64,000 nt of DNA from positions 868,001 through 932,000 of the forward strand of contig OY762444.1 in assembly GCA_963665735.1 (NCBI GenBank). Direction: 5' to 3'. Below, piece after piece: positions 29,701-36,251 of this stretch. Position 1 is the stretch's first letter. Each line of letters begins with the position of its first letter. The notes beneath the pieces were generated by a model. It ran no database searches, was not told the origin of the DNA, and saw only the letters and a program-made list of their open reading frames with translations. The position numbers were made by a program, and so were the translations under genes. The DNA comes from CATOSK01 sp963665735. Lineage in GTDB: Bacteria > Chloroflexota > Dehalococcoidia > Lucifugimonadales > UBA3495.

Positions 29701-31699
29701 CGGGGACGGTAACGGCGGTTTCGGACAGGACGATTGCCGCGTCGTCTTCAATCTCCACAGCGGTCAGCGAGCCGTTGACGTTGCTGTACCCGCCGCCGTT
29801 GGCGGTGTGGCCGATGTCGCGGGAGCCGCTGGTCTTGTCTATGTCATCGGCGGCGCTGAGCGTTACCGTCTGAGCAAGCCACCAGTTCCCGGTGGCGAAG
29901 GTCAGCGTCTTGTCGGACGGGCTGCTTACCGTGATGTCGGTGTCGTTGTTGGGCGCGGTGGTTCCTTCGGCAATGGTGACCGTGGTGGCGCCGCCGGAGG
30001 GCGCGGCGCTCAACCTGACCTGGTAGGTGGCTGAGCCGTTTTCGGGAACGGACACGCTGCTGATGACGTTGGCGTTGCCGTCGGTAAGAATGACCCCCGG
30101 AGCGACGCCGGCGCTGGCTGTCGCAATGAAGGACGTGGAGGCGATGGCGTTGGCGCAGTTGGCGTCGCTATAGACGGTATAAGTGTAAGTGGCGTCCTCC
30201 GAGAGTCCGGTGAGGGTCACGGAGTTCCCGCTCTGCGCGCCGGAGCAGGAGGTATGGGGGCCGGTGTTGGCCCGGTAGTGCCAGGCGCCGTCCCAGCCGT
30301 AGAGGTTAAGGGTCGCGCCGGTTGCCGAAGGCGCGCTGCCGGGGCGGATGCGCGTCTCCTTGACAGTCAGGTTGAAGGGGCCGGTCGAACCGCCGTGGTA
30401 GTTGGTTGCCTCCACGGTGTACCAGCCTGGGTCGAGCCAGCGCTGGATGCGCGCGCCGCTTCCGCCTTCGGCGCGGGTGATGTAGTTGCCGGACTTGGCG
30501 CTGTCGCCGCGGCGCAGATGCAGCCAGGGGTGGGCGCTGTCGGATTTCAGGTCAATGGTGTACAGCCCGCGCTCCTTGACCTGGAACTTGTACCAGCGGG
30601 CGTTGGATGTGCCAGAGTGACCGTAGAACGCGGTAAAGGTAGAGTCGCAGCTGCCGTCCCAAGTGGCGTTCATCTCCGCGTTCAGCAGCGGCGGCGGCGC
30701 GCCCGGTTCGGGAGAGGACATCGGCAGGGGGTTGACATTGCACTCCGGCGAAGTGTCGGTGTCGGTATCCAGGCCGTCCACGGTGAGGCTATAGGCGGGC
30801 AGGTATTGAGTATTCGCCGTCAGCCTGTAAACGGCTTCGATGGTGTAGTCGCCGGGGCCCAGGTTATGCCGTATGCGGGAAATCCAACGGTTGCCGGACC
30901 TGTTGGGGTTGGAACGGTAGTCGTCGTTATAGGCCAACTGCCTCCCGTTCCTCTGGTTGCCGGTGCGCAGGTACAGCTCGGGGTCGGCATCGTCCGCTAC
31001 CAGGGTTATCGTAACATCCCGGCGGGCAGCGTTCTGGGGAATGGAGAAGTGGTAGTAGCGGGCGGGCTGTAATTCGTGGTTCTGGGAGGCGCAGCTTTGC
31101 CTTTCGTGCCAGTTCTCGCTCCATTCCCACTCCCATCTCTGGCCGGTGGCGCGGTAGGTGCCTTCCTCGGTAGCGACATTGGCGCTGATGGTGGTAGTCG
31201 GGCAGCGGGGCAGGTCCGTCTCGGCGACCGTCACGTCGGCCAATTGAACCGTCGTAGAATTGCTGTGGTCATTGTCGTAGATAGACGCCGTGTGCTTGAT
31301 TGTGGCGCTGCCGTGCGTGAGGTTGTTGTCGCGGTTGGCGGTGACGGTGAAGGTTGCCGGGGTTGACCAGTTCCAGTAGTTGAATTGATGGTCGGTTGGC
31401 GACACCGTGATGTTGGAGTTCTGCTTGTCGCGCACGTCAAGGCCGACGATGACCGCGCCATAGGGATAGGCGGGTGATTTGTTTAGGGAGACGGTGTAGG
31501 TGAGGCTCCGGCCCTCGTTGACGCCCAAGGCGGTCGTCGAGATGGTGAGGTTTGCGCCGGTGATGGAGTCGGCGGCCTGCGCGTGGGCGACGCCGGCCGG
31601 GCCGGGGGCGGCGATGATGACGGCGGCCAGCAGCAGGATGACGGCCGGGAACATCGTCAGCAAAGCAATTCGGCGACTCGCGCGCATTGGGAACTTCAT
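20783..31699 (-). CDS. Giant secreted multi-domain repeat protein (3638 residues)
   Basis: A signal peptide (MKFPMRASRRIALLTMF.., AHAQA cleavage region about residue 40) is followed by one Calx-beta-like module, two PPC-like domains with cysteines (YYHFSIPQNAARRDVTITLV; WYKFQVKERGLYTIDLKSD), about twelve Calx-beta-like modules of roughly 100 residues (VPENGSATYTVKL ... SDKINGTRNITHTASG; residues about 535-1975), many short W-x-x-K..C modules (GSWWYKANQGPHTTC), two choice-of-anchor-R-like domains (TTGDEPGGYTLGNITI), and six to seven Fn3 domains ending EDEAAPAGGA. No LPXTG, PEP-CTERM or terminal membrane helix is seen, so anchoring is unknown. The ATG at 31699 is preceded by GGAGGG; a 14-codon upstream extension is less likely. 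Probable role: surface adhesion or matrix. Confidence 0.9.
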   Translation of the reverse strand: MKFPMRASRRIALLTMFPAVILLLAAVIIAAPGPAGVAHAQAADSITGANLTISTTALGVNEGRSLTYTVSLNKSPAYPYGAVIVGLDVRDKQNSNITVSPTDHQFNYWNWSTPATFTVTANRDNNLTHGSATIKHTASIYDNDHSNSTTVQLADVTVAETDLPRCPTTTISANVATEEGTYRATGQRWEWEWSENWHERQSCASQNHELQPARYYHFSIPQNAARRDVTITLVADDADPELYLRTGNQRNGRQLAYNDDYRSNPNRSGNRWISRIRHNLGPGDYTIEAVYRLTANTQYLPAYSLTVDGLDTDTDTSPECNVNPLPMSSPEPGAPPPLLNAEMNATWDGSCDSTFTAFYGHSGTSNARWYKFQVKERGLYTIDLKSDSAHPWLHLRRGDSAKSGNYITRAEGGSGARIQRWLDPGWYTVEATNYHGGSTGPFNLTVKETRIRPGSAPSATGATLNLYGWDGAWHYRANTGPHTSCSGAQSGNSVTLTGLSEDATYTYTVYSDANCANAIASTSFIATASAGVAPGVILTDGNANVISSVSVPENGSATYQVRLSAAPSGGATTVTIAEGTTAPNNDTDITVSSPSDKTLTFATGNWWLAQTVTLSAADDIDKTSGSRDIGHTANGGGYSNVNGSLTAVEIEDDAAIVLSETAVTVPENGSATYTVKLTTPPTADVTVTIAGATTGNHTDANVRVSSPSNGTLNFTSQNYDTAQTVTLRAYSDSDKINGTRNITHTASGGNFDGAPVATVTATERDSQARVNVSSTTVTVTEEATATYNVTLNAQPAANVTVTIAEANTGNYTDGDITVTSSKALTFCPDASSCTSPNTVWSTAQTVTLSAAEDQDLSDGRRAITHTASDAGATHSGYDGAPVKSITAREDDIDTGGLTFDKSIVSVAEDGTGTYQVKLTHKPTGTVYVQVRAATGGSNDTDITVKDTNDSSSGNQTGSIQFSTDNWDTYRTVTLAARDDDDTDIGSRTINHTANGGGYSSITGSVTASEVENDATIVFSKSTVSVPEGSTATYTVKLGTAPTANVTVNLFAMPGSENDITIDSPSSEQLTFCPTTSNCASPNTVWSAAQTVTLAAAEDTANFGGEVNGSRRIRHRADSADTNYDDLTAFLTATEVENDKGILVPGFVDVPEGGSANFDVSLHVQPTHDVTITISENTTGWGIDPDITVTSPASKTLTFTSSNWNIGQTVTLSAAQDDDFDGGSRNINFSAASTDVGYQGTSATLFAIEAEDDVGIVLPATASVNEAGTGTYRVRLSAEPTGNVYVSVRAASGSGQDTDITIKDTDDSTDGDQTGSILFTADNWSTSRTVTLTARDDDDKVIGSRTINHSASGGQYGGITGTVTAEEAENDRAVVLSKSAVSVPEGSTATYTVKLNAAPSANVTVTIAEGTTAPNNDTDITVTGPLSKRLTFCRYSWGCTSPNTVWSTAQTVTLTADDDNDSTNGSRTINHTADSTDTNYDDLTASLTASEVENDLAVLIRNEDDTSTITSLNVDEGGSAKYKVKLSTQPTASVTVKLTAATGDSDITFSPSSMTFSTSSWNQLKTVTVRARQDNTDVIPGTKTITHTANGGDYVNVTATLTATEVEDDTLTLVFNPTDDVQVNEGGTGTYTLKLSHKPAANADIVIVCCSHNYDDGDLGIKDTDDSTPGDQPGGVTFTPDNWNIARTITLDADEDDDAKNGQAEVTHQINNTGPYYNITAHEVENDPGILIRNYADDSDLPSDGDSLPFLDVLEGSTERYKVKLATRPAGTVTVTIAEKTGGDSDITISSPSSKRLTFTTSNWHRGQTVTLRAAQDGGSAEGSRVIQHTASGGGYNISTPVELKAYEIDDEKAIIFCPASGDCYNNTITSIKVPEGRWADYKVKVSQDTLDHRGDDIFVTLTASGDRDITFDTDIYTEGIQTGSINLGNGNTETIRLYAARDNDRSNSVTNIKHTATSGGYEKLPATLKATEIDNVITLNADVAATAVELTISNFWPLDSVWHLKRTSPSAGDCERIVGIDARQRHDELSPGTAYTYKAYSDASCTQEIASGTFTTRRPSLNVSDVTHNSATLLLSNWDFDSGRPQSAYWGSSKSPGGTCYPSRDAYTVDLLSPNTSYTLTAYVENTCATEIGRKTVTTLAAASALHTVSNSSETQSSHFTVNLSDSYATSFTTGDEPGGYTLGNITITMSGGVSDPSKFAAKIYNNSSGKPGSLKTTLVGEAPVNNVAYSYHCISDCRLSANTTYHLALEVSEDGSFVRWPRTASDDQTVTSVNSGWTIGDVSSKATGGVWTASADTKSGRFSVRAAPVSPYMLPSSINGDSASLTVYGHTGNWYYKANKAPHNTCSTAQATDTASLTGLTAGTEYAYTAYRYSNCSTAIANVTFTTSAGLTEVHVTATTARLDLVGHSGAWWYDDTASAVSCTSVSSGTSPGRAKGLTKNTSYTFKAYSASGCANANLLAETTFTTKNPALASSNVTGTTAKLTLSNWATTNGQLGSSNSRDGYWYYQYTVPTSPAGVCTAGPTSPDDSSAYLVSSAELSGLSPGTAYTFKAYHDSSCTSSKEIATAASFTTDATLTVKDDTLTTTSATLVLDGNSAAWWLKKTAPTPAGSCESKQSSDTEVALSTLTLGTHYTYKAFSSSANCTSGTSEIASVSFITTTLAASSITPTGATLTINGHSGSWWYKANQGPHTTCQSGGSTSNNTDAETLSGLSAATEYTYTAYSASGCAAANLVATETFTTSGVSVSNLGNNNSNTLLIGRQFGSQVDSIAVAFTTGSESNGYTLSSVTASFGSKTGSPGNISAKIYSNSSGKPGSEVSSLTLSGTASPSNVDAVYTCSGTGCSLSASTTYHLVFSTTTTGMLQNYKWNRSALTSEVNSPSNAGWSIADSSSRKRDTNAWTTVSGNRPAKVKVVATVNSSSINALEPVSSVTANRENGGASGASGDGATGSQQSGSIVAGWGAATGATGYDVRYSSDGGATWTQAATSQSATAYTLANADDNSAYVVGVRAVNESSQSAWVNSNTVPAVAPADVGSPSLTVSDSGSASWTYTVPEGAEYVYTEIRWLETAGRETNDWSGKENQVFYDSSVAAHDIAGLTAGVEYKAKVFVGLKVDGENRYAKSNTVTFTPLVPPPASVSGVTASRQNGSIVAKWDAVTGATGYDVRYSTDDGSTWTQAATGQSATGYTLKDADNSLAYIVSVRAVNDSGQSDWTNSATVPAVAEQREPEPDPDPPASVSSVTASRENGGIKASWDAVDGATKYHVTYTTDGGSSWSLAAKEHATNSITIANAADDLPYIVGVRAGNSGGWSGWVNSDEVPAVESSPSNPEPDPDPPASVASVTASRENGSIKASWDAVDGATKYHITYSTDGGSSWSLAAKEHAANSITISNADDDLPYIVGVRAGNSGGWSGWVNSNEVPAEEATTQEPDPPASVSSVTASRENRSIKASWDAVDGATKYHITYSTDGGSSWSLAAKEHAANSITISNADDDLPYIVGVRAGNSGGWSGWVNSDEVPAEEATTQEPDPDPPASVGSVTASRENGGIKASWDAVDGATKYHITYSTDGGSSWSLAAKEHAANSITISNADDDLPYIVGVRAGNSGGWSGWVNSDEVPAEEATTQEAEDEAAPAGGA
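20821..22010. repeat. Four tandem near-identical Fn3-coding units (about 291-303 bp each)
   Basis: Units begin near 20821, 21118, 21409 and 21712. Each encodes PASV.SVTASRENGGIKASW .. ATKYHITYSTDGGSSWSLAA .. GWSGWVNSDEVPAEE. The first three differ at only scattered bases, whereas the next upstream Fn3 copies (22011-22290, 22600-22910) are clearly diverged. Recent duplication or gene conversion at the 3' end of the giant gene is the natural reading. Confidence 0.85.
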
Positions 31700-31721
31700 G
31701 TATGCCCTCCACGGATTTGCA

Positions 31722-31779
31722 CCAGTTTTTAACTGGTACATAGTATCAATTTAATCTCTGTTAGTGGTATATAGTATCA
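31722..31779. promoter_or_regulatory. Operator-like sites upstream of the giant gene
   Basis: A 15-base palindrome CCAGTTTTTAACTGG (31722-31736) is followed by ACATAGTATCA (31738-31748) and ATATAGTATCA (31769-31779), 31 bases apart, about three helical turns. The flanking bases TGGTA are also repeated. A third copy, inverted, TGATACTATGT, lies at 31905-31915. Reading toward the gene each site is TGATACTAT, which could also be an extended -10 element. The rest of 31780-32114 shows nothing else I can support. Confidence 0.45.
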
Positions 31780-32114
31780 GTAATGGCCGGGGCTTGGCGC
31801 AGTTGCCTGGGCCGGGGGTAGCGATTTGCGCTCTTATCCGGGAGTTGCTCCGTTGCGGAGGTTCCCGTAGATTCCGAACAGTCAGTCAACCATTGCTGTT
31901 GACCTGATACTATGTCTCGGACAGAGCATCCTACTGCCAAGGAACATGGCTGTCAACATATTCTGGTGGACAGTGTTTTCAACACGGGCTGTTTATGTAG
32001 AATGGGAGTGGTATCCATCGGTGAATCCTTTTGACTCAACCGGGCCGGCGAAACCGCCGGGCCGCACAACCGCCCGCCGTGAGAAACCTGTTTGCCGGAT
32101 GAATTGCAACGCCG

Positions 32115-32414
32115 ATGACTGACAACAAACGCATCCTGCTGGTGGGACGCCGCCAGGACGCCCTCGACCAATTGACCCGCATCCTGGAAATGGCCGGCTA
32201 CATCGTCACCGCCACCCAGGACGACGGCGTTGCCATTGACTTGGCCGGTTCCTCAACTTACGACGCCCTGCTCATCGGGCGGGAGGTGTCCGCCGCCGAC
32301 CGCCGTTACATCGCCACCCAATCCCGCGACAAAGACCCTTTCCTCACGGTGGTGGTGGTCAACAGCCCCAATTCCATCCTGACCCAGCTAAGGCAGGCCG
32401 GCGTGGCAATGTAA
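32115..32414 (+). CDS. Small receiver-like protein lacking the phosphoacceptor
   Basis: 99 residues, starting KRILLVGRRQDALDQLTRIL then EMAGYIVTATQDDGVAIDLA and YDALLIGREVSAADRRYI: spacing matches the first three strands of a CheY-like receiver, but the acidic pair after strand 1 is GRR and the phosphorylated Asp of strand 3 is Gly. It ends LTQLRQAGVAM. So it is a pseudo-receiver at most. It diverges from the giant gene across the operator-bearing gap. Confidence 0.5.
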   Translation: MTDNKRILLVGRRQDALDQLTRILEMAGYIVTATQDDGVAIDLAGSSTYDALLIGREVSAADRRYIATQSRDKDPFLTVVVVNSPNSILTQLRQAGVAM

Positions 32415-32509
32415 GCAGCGGCATCGAAATAATCCGGGCCACCGGAGCTTGAGACTGCATATATTTTAACCAATTTCCCAAAATAGTCTAAACTTGTACC
32501 CAAAACCCC

Positions 32510-32537
32510 TTGACAACCGGCGGGTTGCGTTTATCAT
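32510..32537 (+). promoter_or_regulatory. Promoter for the exported proteins at 32.6-35 kb
   Basis: TTGACA (32510-32515), 16-base spacer, TATCAT (32532-32537), about 50 bases before the next ATG, in a locally AT-rich stretch following the receiver-like gene. Confidence 0.55.
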
Positions 32538-32588
32538 TCCGGCAACCCGACAGGCCAACCCCGGCCATCAACCATTGGGGAGGGGTGG

Positions 32589-33590
32589 ATGCGGCCACAC
32601 CGCCGGCGCAACATCGTCAAACATCCGGCCCTGCTGGCCGCCGTTGCAGCCCTGGCCGTACTGGCCGCCCTCATCATCAACCCCGGCATCGTTTCCGACC
32701 AAACCCCCAACGATTCCGCCCCCCGGCTGGTACTGGCCCTGACCGCCGAAGCCCGCCAGTCGTTGCAGTCCGCCACCAGCGCCTTCCCCAAAACCGAAGC
32801 CGGCTTTTCCGCCTACTACCGCGTCTCCAACAAGCCCGATAACTATACCCTGGACAAAGACCTCGTTGACCAGACACTCCATCAAAAGAACTCTTCCACA
32901 TCCCTCCGCGCCGGAGTTGCCGTCCTCCAGGAGATGAGCGGCTCCCACACGGTGACTTCTGTCCCTATCAAAAACATCCACCACGTGGAAAAAAACGCCG
33001 CCGACCTCGCGACCCCGGTCAACGTCTATTACGACGATCAAGGTTGGGTGGTGGCTTACCTCCCCAAGGCAACGCCGTCTTCCCAAGTATGGCAAGCCCG
33101 CAACGTGGACAGCGACCAGCCGATGTTGGCCGACTTGAGCAACACCGTCCTGCTGGACGCCATTAACGCGGTGGTCAACGAGGTCCTGAAACGAGATGCC
33201 GTCAGCGTGGATAACACAGCCTTGGGTTACTACCATTGGGCCTACCCGGAAGCTACGAAATTTCTGTTGATGGCTTCGGCCCGGGGCTTGGTGGATGGGG
33301 AAGATACGTTTTCCTTTGCAGTTCCCTCCACCTTCACCATTTACGAGGCGGCGGCTTCCTGGTGGGCCGTGGTCAGCACCCAGAGTACCGACAAGCCTTG
33401 CGCGGCCGTGACCCTGGACGGAAAAGCACTGAGCAACACCCCCCTTTGCGCTCCCGGTTGGCAGCACCACCGGGTCAACAACCTGACCGCCTTCCAACAA
33501 ACATCGGGCCACAACGTAACGCTGGAACAATCCGTTACCGACGACGGCGCCACCGGCGTCCTGATGATGCTGGTCTATTCCCCACCGTAA
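32589..33590 (+). CDS. Exported or membrane-anchored protein of unknown function
   Basis: 333 residues. A basic N-terminus MRPHRRRNIVKHP precedes a hydrophobic helix LLAAVAALAVLAALII, giving a signal anchor. The exterior part contains HTVTSVPIKNIHHVEKNAAD, VNVYYDDQGWVVAYLPKATP, ALGYYHWAYPEATKFLLMA, and a C-terminal beta-rich half with two cysteines in PCAAVTLDGKALSNTPLCAP that may form a disulfide. No family recognised. GGGGAGGGG precedes the ATG. It lies 39 bases upstream of the dockerin-like protein and probably shares its transcript. Confidence 0.6.
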   Translation: MRPHRRRNIVKHPALLAAVAALAVLAALIINPGIVSDQTPNDSAPRLVLALTAEARQSLQSATSAFPKTEAGFSAYYRVSNKPDNYTLDKDLVDQTLHQKNSSTSLRAGVAVLQEMSGSHTVTSVPIKNIHHVEKNAADLATPVNVYYDDQGWVVAYLPKATPSSQVWQARNVDSDQPMLADLSNTVLLDAINAVVNEVLKRDAVSVDNTALGYYHWAYPEATKFLLMASARGLVDGEDTFSFAVPSTFTIYEAAASWWAVVSTQSTDKPCAAVTLDGKALSNTPLCAPGWQHHRVNNLTAFQQTSGHNVTLEQSVTDDGATGVLMMLVYSPP

Positions 33591-33629
33591 AGTCCGGCCC
33601 GCAGCCCTGGAGAAAGAGGAACATCTGCC

Positions 33630-34973
33630 TTGAAGTGGCCCGGCCTATTGTTAGCGTTAGCGTGTCTGGCCGTGGCCGTCGTCACCCTGGGCCTGGTCGG
33701 TGCCGAAACCACCGTCGGCCCGCCGAACTCCCAACTTGCCCGCGACGCCGCTGTTACCGACGCCACTGCCGACAAGTACACCGTCAACCAGGGCGATGAA
33801 GTGACCATCACTGCCACCGTGGAAAACAAGGGCACCGAATCTTTGGCTAATATACCCTTCATTCTTCGCGATGCGACGGACAACAAAATGGTCGCTATCG
33901 CCCGCACAGACCTAGAACCTAACGCTACCGACGACATAGAATTCGCATGGGACACAACACAGGCTACCTTGGGAGAGCATTCACTAGTCGTACTCGCCTA
34001 TTTGACGGATGATGATGACCAGTCCAACAACTCTTTCACCCTCGACGCGATCACCGTTCAAGCGCCCGGCAGCCCGATTGACGACCCAACACCTACTCCC
34101 GAACCAACGCCGACGCCCACTCCCGAACCAACGCCGACGCCCACTCCCGAACCTACGCCGACACCCACTCCCGAACCCACGCCAACGCCCACTCCCGAAC
34201 CCACGCCAACGCCCACTCCCGAACCCACGCCAACACCCACTCCCGAACCTACGCCAACACCCACTCCCGAACCTACGCCAACGCCTACTCCCGTTCCAAC
34301 TTCTACGCCCACTCCCGAACCTACGCCGACATCAACCCCCGTACCTACGCCAACACCGACGCCCCCGCCGGAAATTGTGCCGGGAGCCGGGGACGGCTTT
34401 ATACCTGACGCCCACCATTACGGCAAGCTATCCGAGCGGCAGCCCATTGACACCAAAACCAGCCCATTAACCGCAATTTTCACCGCCGCCCGCACCGTCC
34501 TCGCCAAGTTGGACTTGAAGTCGGACCCGGTTCAACCCCTGATGGACTCCACCGGCAACGATTTGGCAAGAATCTTCGTCGCCAACGCTGACGCCACCTT
34601 CGGCGCGTCAACCACGATGCAAGACCCCTTCCGCAACGGCGAAATCCGCGGCACGGTGAAACTCGACCACAACCATTCCAGCTTGGGGGCTTTCCTGGAG
34701 GTAGGCGACCGGCGTTTCTTCGCCGATAGCGACGGCAGTTTCTACGGGATGGTGCCTTACGGCAAGGCAAACCTGTCTATCCGCGCCCCCGGGTTTCTCC
34801 CGGTGGTGATTCCCGATGTTTACATTGACCCCGGAGAGGTCATCACCATCCCCGAAGTGACCCTGCCCTTCGGCGACGGCGATGGCGACGGTTACGTCAA
34901 TATGGTTGACTTCGTTATCGCGGCCCGCAACCTGGGTTTCACCGTCCAGACGGTGGAATTGCCGCCACCCTAG
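33630..34973 (+). CDS. Secreted CARDB-like, proline/threonine-linker, dockerin-like protein
   Basis: 447 residues. The signal peptide (MKWPGLLLALACLAVAVVTL) starts at a TTG preceded by AGAAAGAGGA. Residues about 40-145 resemble a CARDB/COG1361 extracellular domain (YTVNQGDEVTITATVENKGT; LGEHSLVVLAYLTDDDDQSN). Residues about 150-245 are PTPTPEPT repeats. The C-terminus has a carboxypeptidase-regulatory-like beta domain (GEIRGTVKLDHNHSSLGAFL; DSDGSFYGMVPYGKANLSI) and finally DGDGDGYVNMVDFVIAARNL, a single dockerin/EF-hand-type calcium loop. Probably a cell-surface protein; no cohesin or enzyme domain is present. Confidence 0.7.
   Translation: MKWPGLLLALACLAVAVVTLGLVGAETTVGPPNSQLARDAAVTDATADKYTVNQGDEVTITATVENKGTESLANIPFILRDATDNKMVAIARTDLEPNATDDIEFAWDTTQATLGEHSLVVLAYLTDDDDQSNNSFTLDAITVQAPGSPIDDPTPTPEPTPTPTPEPTPTPTPEPTPTPTPEPTPTPTPEPTPTPTPEPTPTPTPEPTPTPTPEPTPTPTPVPTSTPTPEPTPTSTPVPTPTPTPPPEIVPGAGDGFIPDAHHYGKLSERQPIDTKTSPLTAIFTAARTVLAKLDLKSDPVQPLMDSTGNDLARIFVANADATFGASTTMQDPFRNGEIRGTVKLDHNHSSLGAFLEVGDRRFFADSDGSFYGMVPYGKANLSIRAPGFLPVVIPDVYIDPGEVITIPEVTLPFGDGDGDGYVNMVDFVIAARNLGFTVQTVELPPP
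34091..34345 (+). repeat. 24-bp tandem repeat coding PTPTPEPT
   Basis: About ten copies of a 24-base unit of the form ACTCCCGAACCNACGCCNAC plus GCCC, with third-position differences, inside the secreted protein at 33630. It forms a rod-like proline linker; copy number may vary between strains. Confidence 0.8.
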
Positions 34974-35019
34974 TCGTCCGTCACCGTCGCATCGGCCAAC
35001 CAATCCGGCAATCCAAACC

Positions 35020-35116
35020 CGTCATTCCGGCGAAAGCCGGAATCCAGAAATTCCAAGCGCCGGGCAACATCCATAAGGGCAAGGAGTCCCGCCTTCCGGC
35101 CCGCGCCCGAATGACC
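35020..35116. repeat. REP/BIME-like paired repeat, copy 2
   Basis: CGTCATTCCGGCGAAAGCCG at one end, with a diverged inverted partner (CGCGCCCGAATGACC) at the other. Lies between the dockerin-like gene and nudC, converging 3' ends. Confidence 0.7.
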
Positions 35117-35128
35117 ATTCTTCCCTTG

Positions 35129-36052
35129 TCAGTCCACTTCCCCCGAAGCCCACGCCCGGATGATGTGGTGGGCAATGGCTATCCGCCCCGGCAGAGCCAG
35201 CTTGTCGCTCTTCTCTTCCAACGCCAGCAGCACTTCCTCCCGGTCAAACCATCGCACGTCGGTCATTTCCTCCGGGTCCATCCTGATTTCCGTCGTTCTC
35301 GCCTCGGCGTGGCAGCCAATCATCAACGACGACGGGAAGGGCCACGGCTGCGAGGAATGATACCGGACGTTCCGCACCAGGATGCCGGCCTCTTCCATAA
35401 CCTCCCGCTGCACCGCCTCCTCAATGCTCTCCCCCTGGTCAACGAAACCGGCCAACGCCGAATAGCGGTTCATGGCCTGCAACCGGCCTCGCGACTGCCC
35501 CAGCAGGCAGCGGTCGCCGTCGGCAACCACCATGATGATAACCGGGTCAACCCGGGGAAAATGCTCCGCTCCGCACTGGGGACACTCCCGTTTTTGCCCG
35601 CCCCGCTTGATAACCGTGGGTTGGCCGCAAACCGAACAAAACCCGTGCCGGTTGTGCCAGTTGACCTGACATCGGCCCTGGGCCAGAATCCCCGAATCCG
35701 GCCCGGACAGCATTTCCGCCGCCGTCCGGGCGTCCTCAAAAACAACGCCGGGCAGCGCGGCCAGGTTTTCCGCCGCCGATTCCTCTTTCGACAGGTCAAC
35801 GGCGAAAAACGATTTACCGTCTTTCAGCCCCAGAAAAAGCGATTCCTCGCCCACCCCCGCTAGTTGCAAGTCCTCCCGACCCAGCCAACCCAGTTCCGGC
35901 TGCTCCGACTCTGTAATCAACACCCGCCCGCCCCACAAGGGCAGGAAACGGCTGGCCGGTTCCCTGGCTTGCCGGGCAATCCATTCCTCGTCGCGGCGTT
36001 CCGTTTCCCCCCGATCCAGCGGGTTGCCGGCGAAAATATGCGGTTCTCTCAA
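35129..36052 (-). CDS. nudC: NAD(+) diphosphatase (Nudix, zinc ribbon)
   Basis: Hydrolyses NADH/NAD+ to NMN and AMP and can remove NAD caps from RNA. The N-terminal domain is followed by a four-cysteine zinc ribbon (FCSVCGQPTVIKRGGQKREC then PQCG), HFPRVDPVIIMVV and the Nudix box GFVDQGESIEEAVQREVMEE (then AGI), and the NudC-specific SSQPWPFPSSLMIGC. I choose a TTG start at 36052 (LREPHIFAG) because AGGGGAGAG lies just upstream; the frame is open to 36115. About 307 residues, slightly above E. coli NudC. Confidence 0.93.
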   Translation of the reverse strand: MREPHIFAGNPLDRGETERRDEEWIARQAREPASRFLPLWGGRVLITESEQPELGWLGREDLQLAGVGEESLFLGLKDGKSFFAVDLSKEESAAENLAALPGVVFEDARTAAEMLSGPDSGILAQGRCQVNWHNRHGFCSVCGQPTVIKRGGQKRECPQCGAEHFPRVDPVIIMVVADGDRCLLGQSRGRLQAMNRYSALAGFVDQGESIEEAVQREVMEEAGILVRNVRYHSSQPWPFPSSLMIGCHAEARTTEIRMDPEEMTDVRWFDREEVLLALEEKSDKLALPGRIAIAHHIIRAWASGEVD

Positions 36053-36251
36053 CGAACTCTCTCCCCTGGTCAAAAACTTGCGGCTATTAAACCGCCTTAA
36101 CCACAACCAAGGCAACCCGCCGGCGCAAAAAAACGAAGCAATCCAAACTGGTGCCTTGACTCAATCCCCTACCCTGGCATGAAACCATGCCGCCGGGTAC
36201 AATTGCCCCCATCGCACAACCTACCGTTGCCCCCGCGAAAGGACAACAACA

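Noticed and set aside
23798..30034. Several 270-435-codon plus-strand frames
   Set aside because: All lie opposite the giant secreted protein gene, which has a signal peptide, start with ribosome site and a terminator.
34091..34345. CRISPR-like regular repeat
   Set aside because: The 24-base units are contiguous with no spacers, stay in frame and code PTPTPEPT inside a secreted protein.
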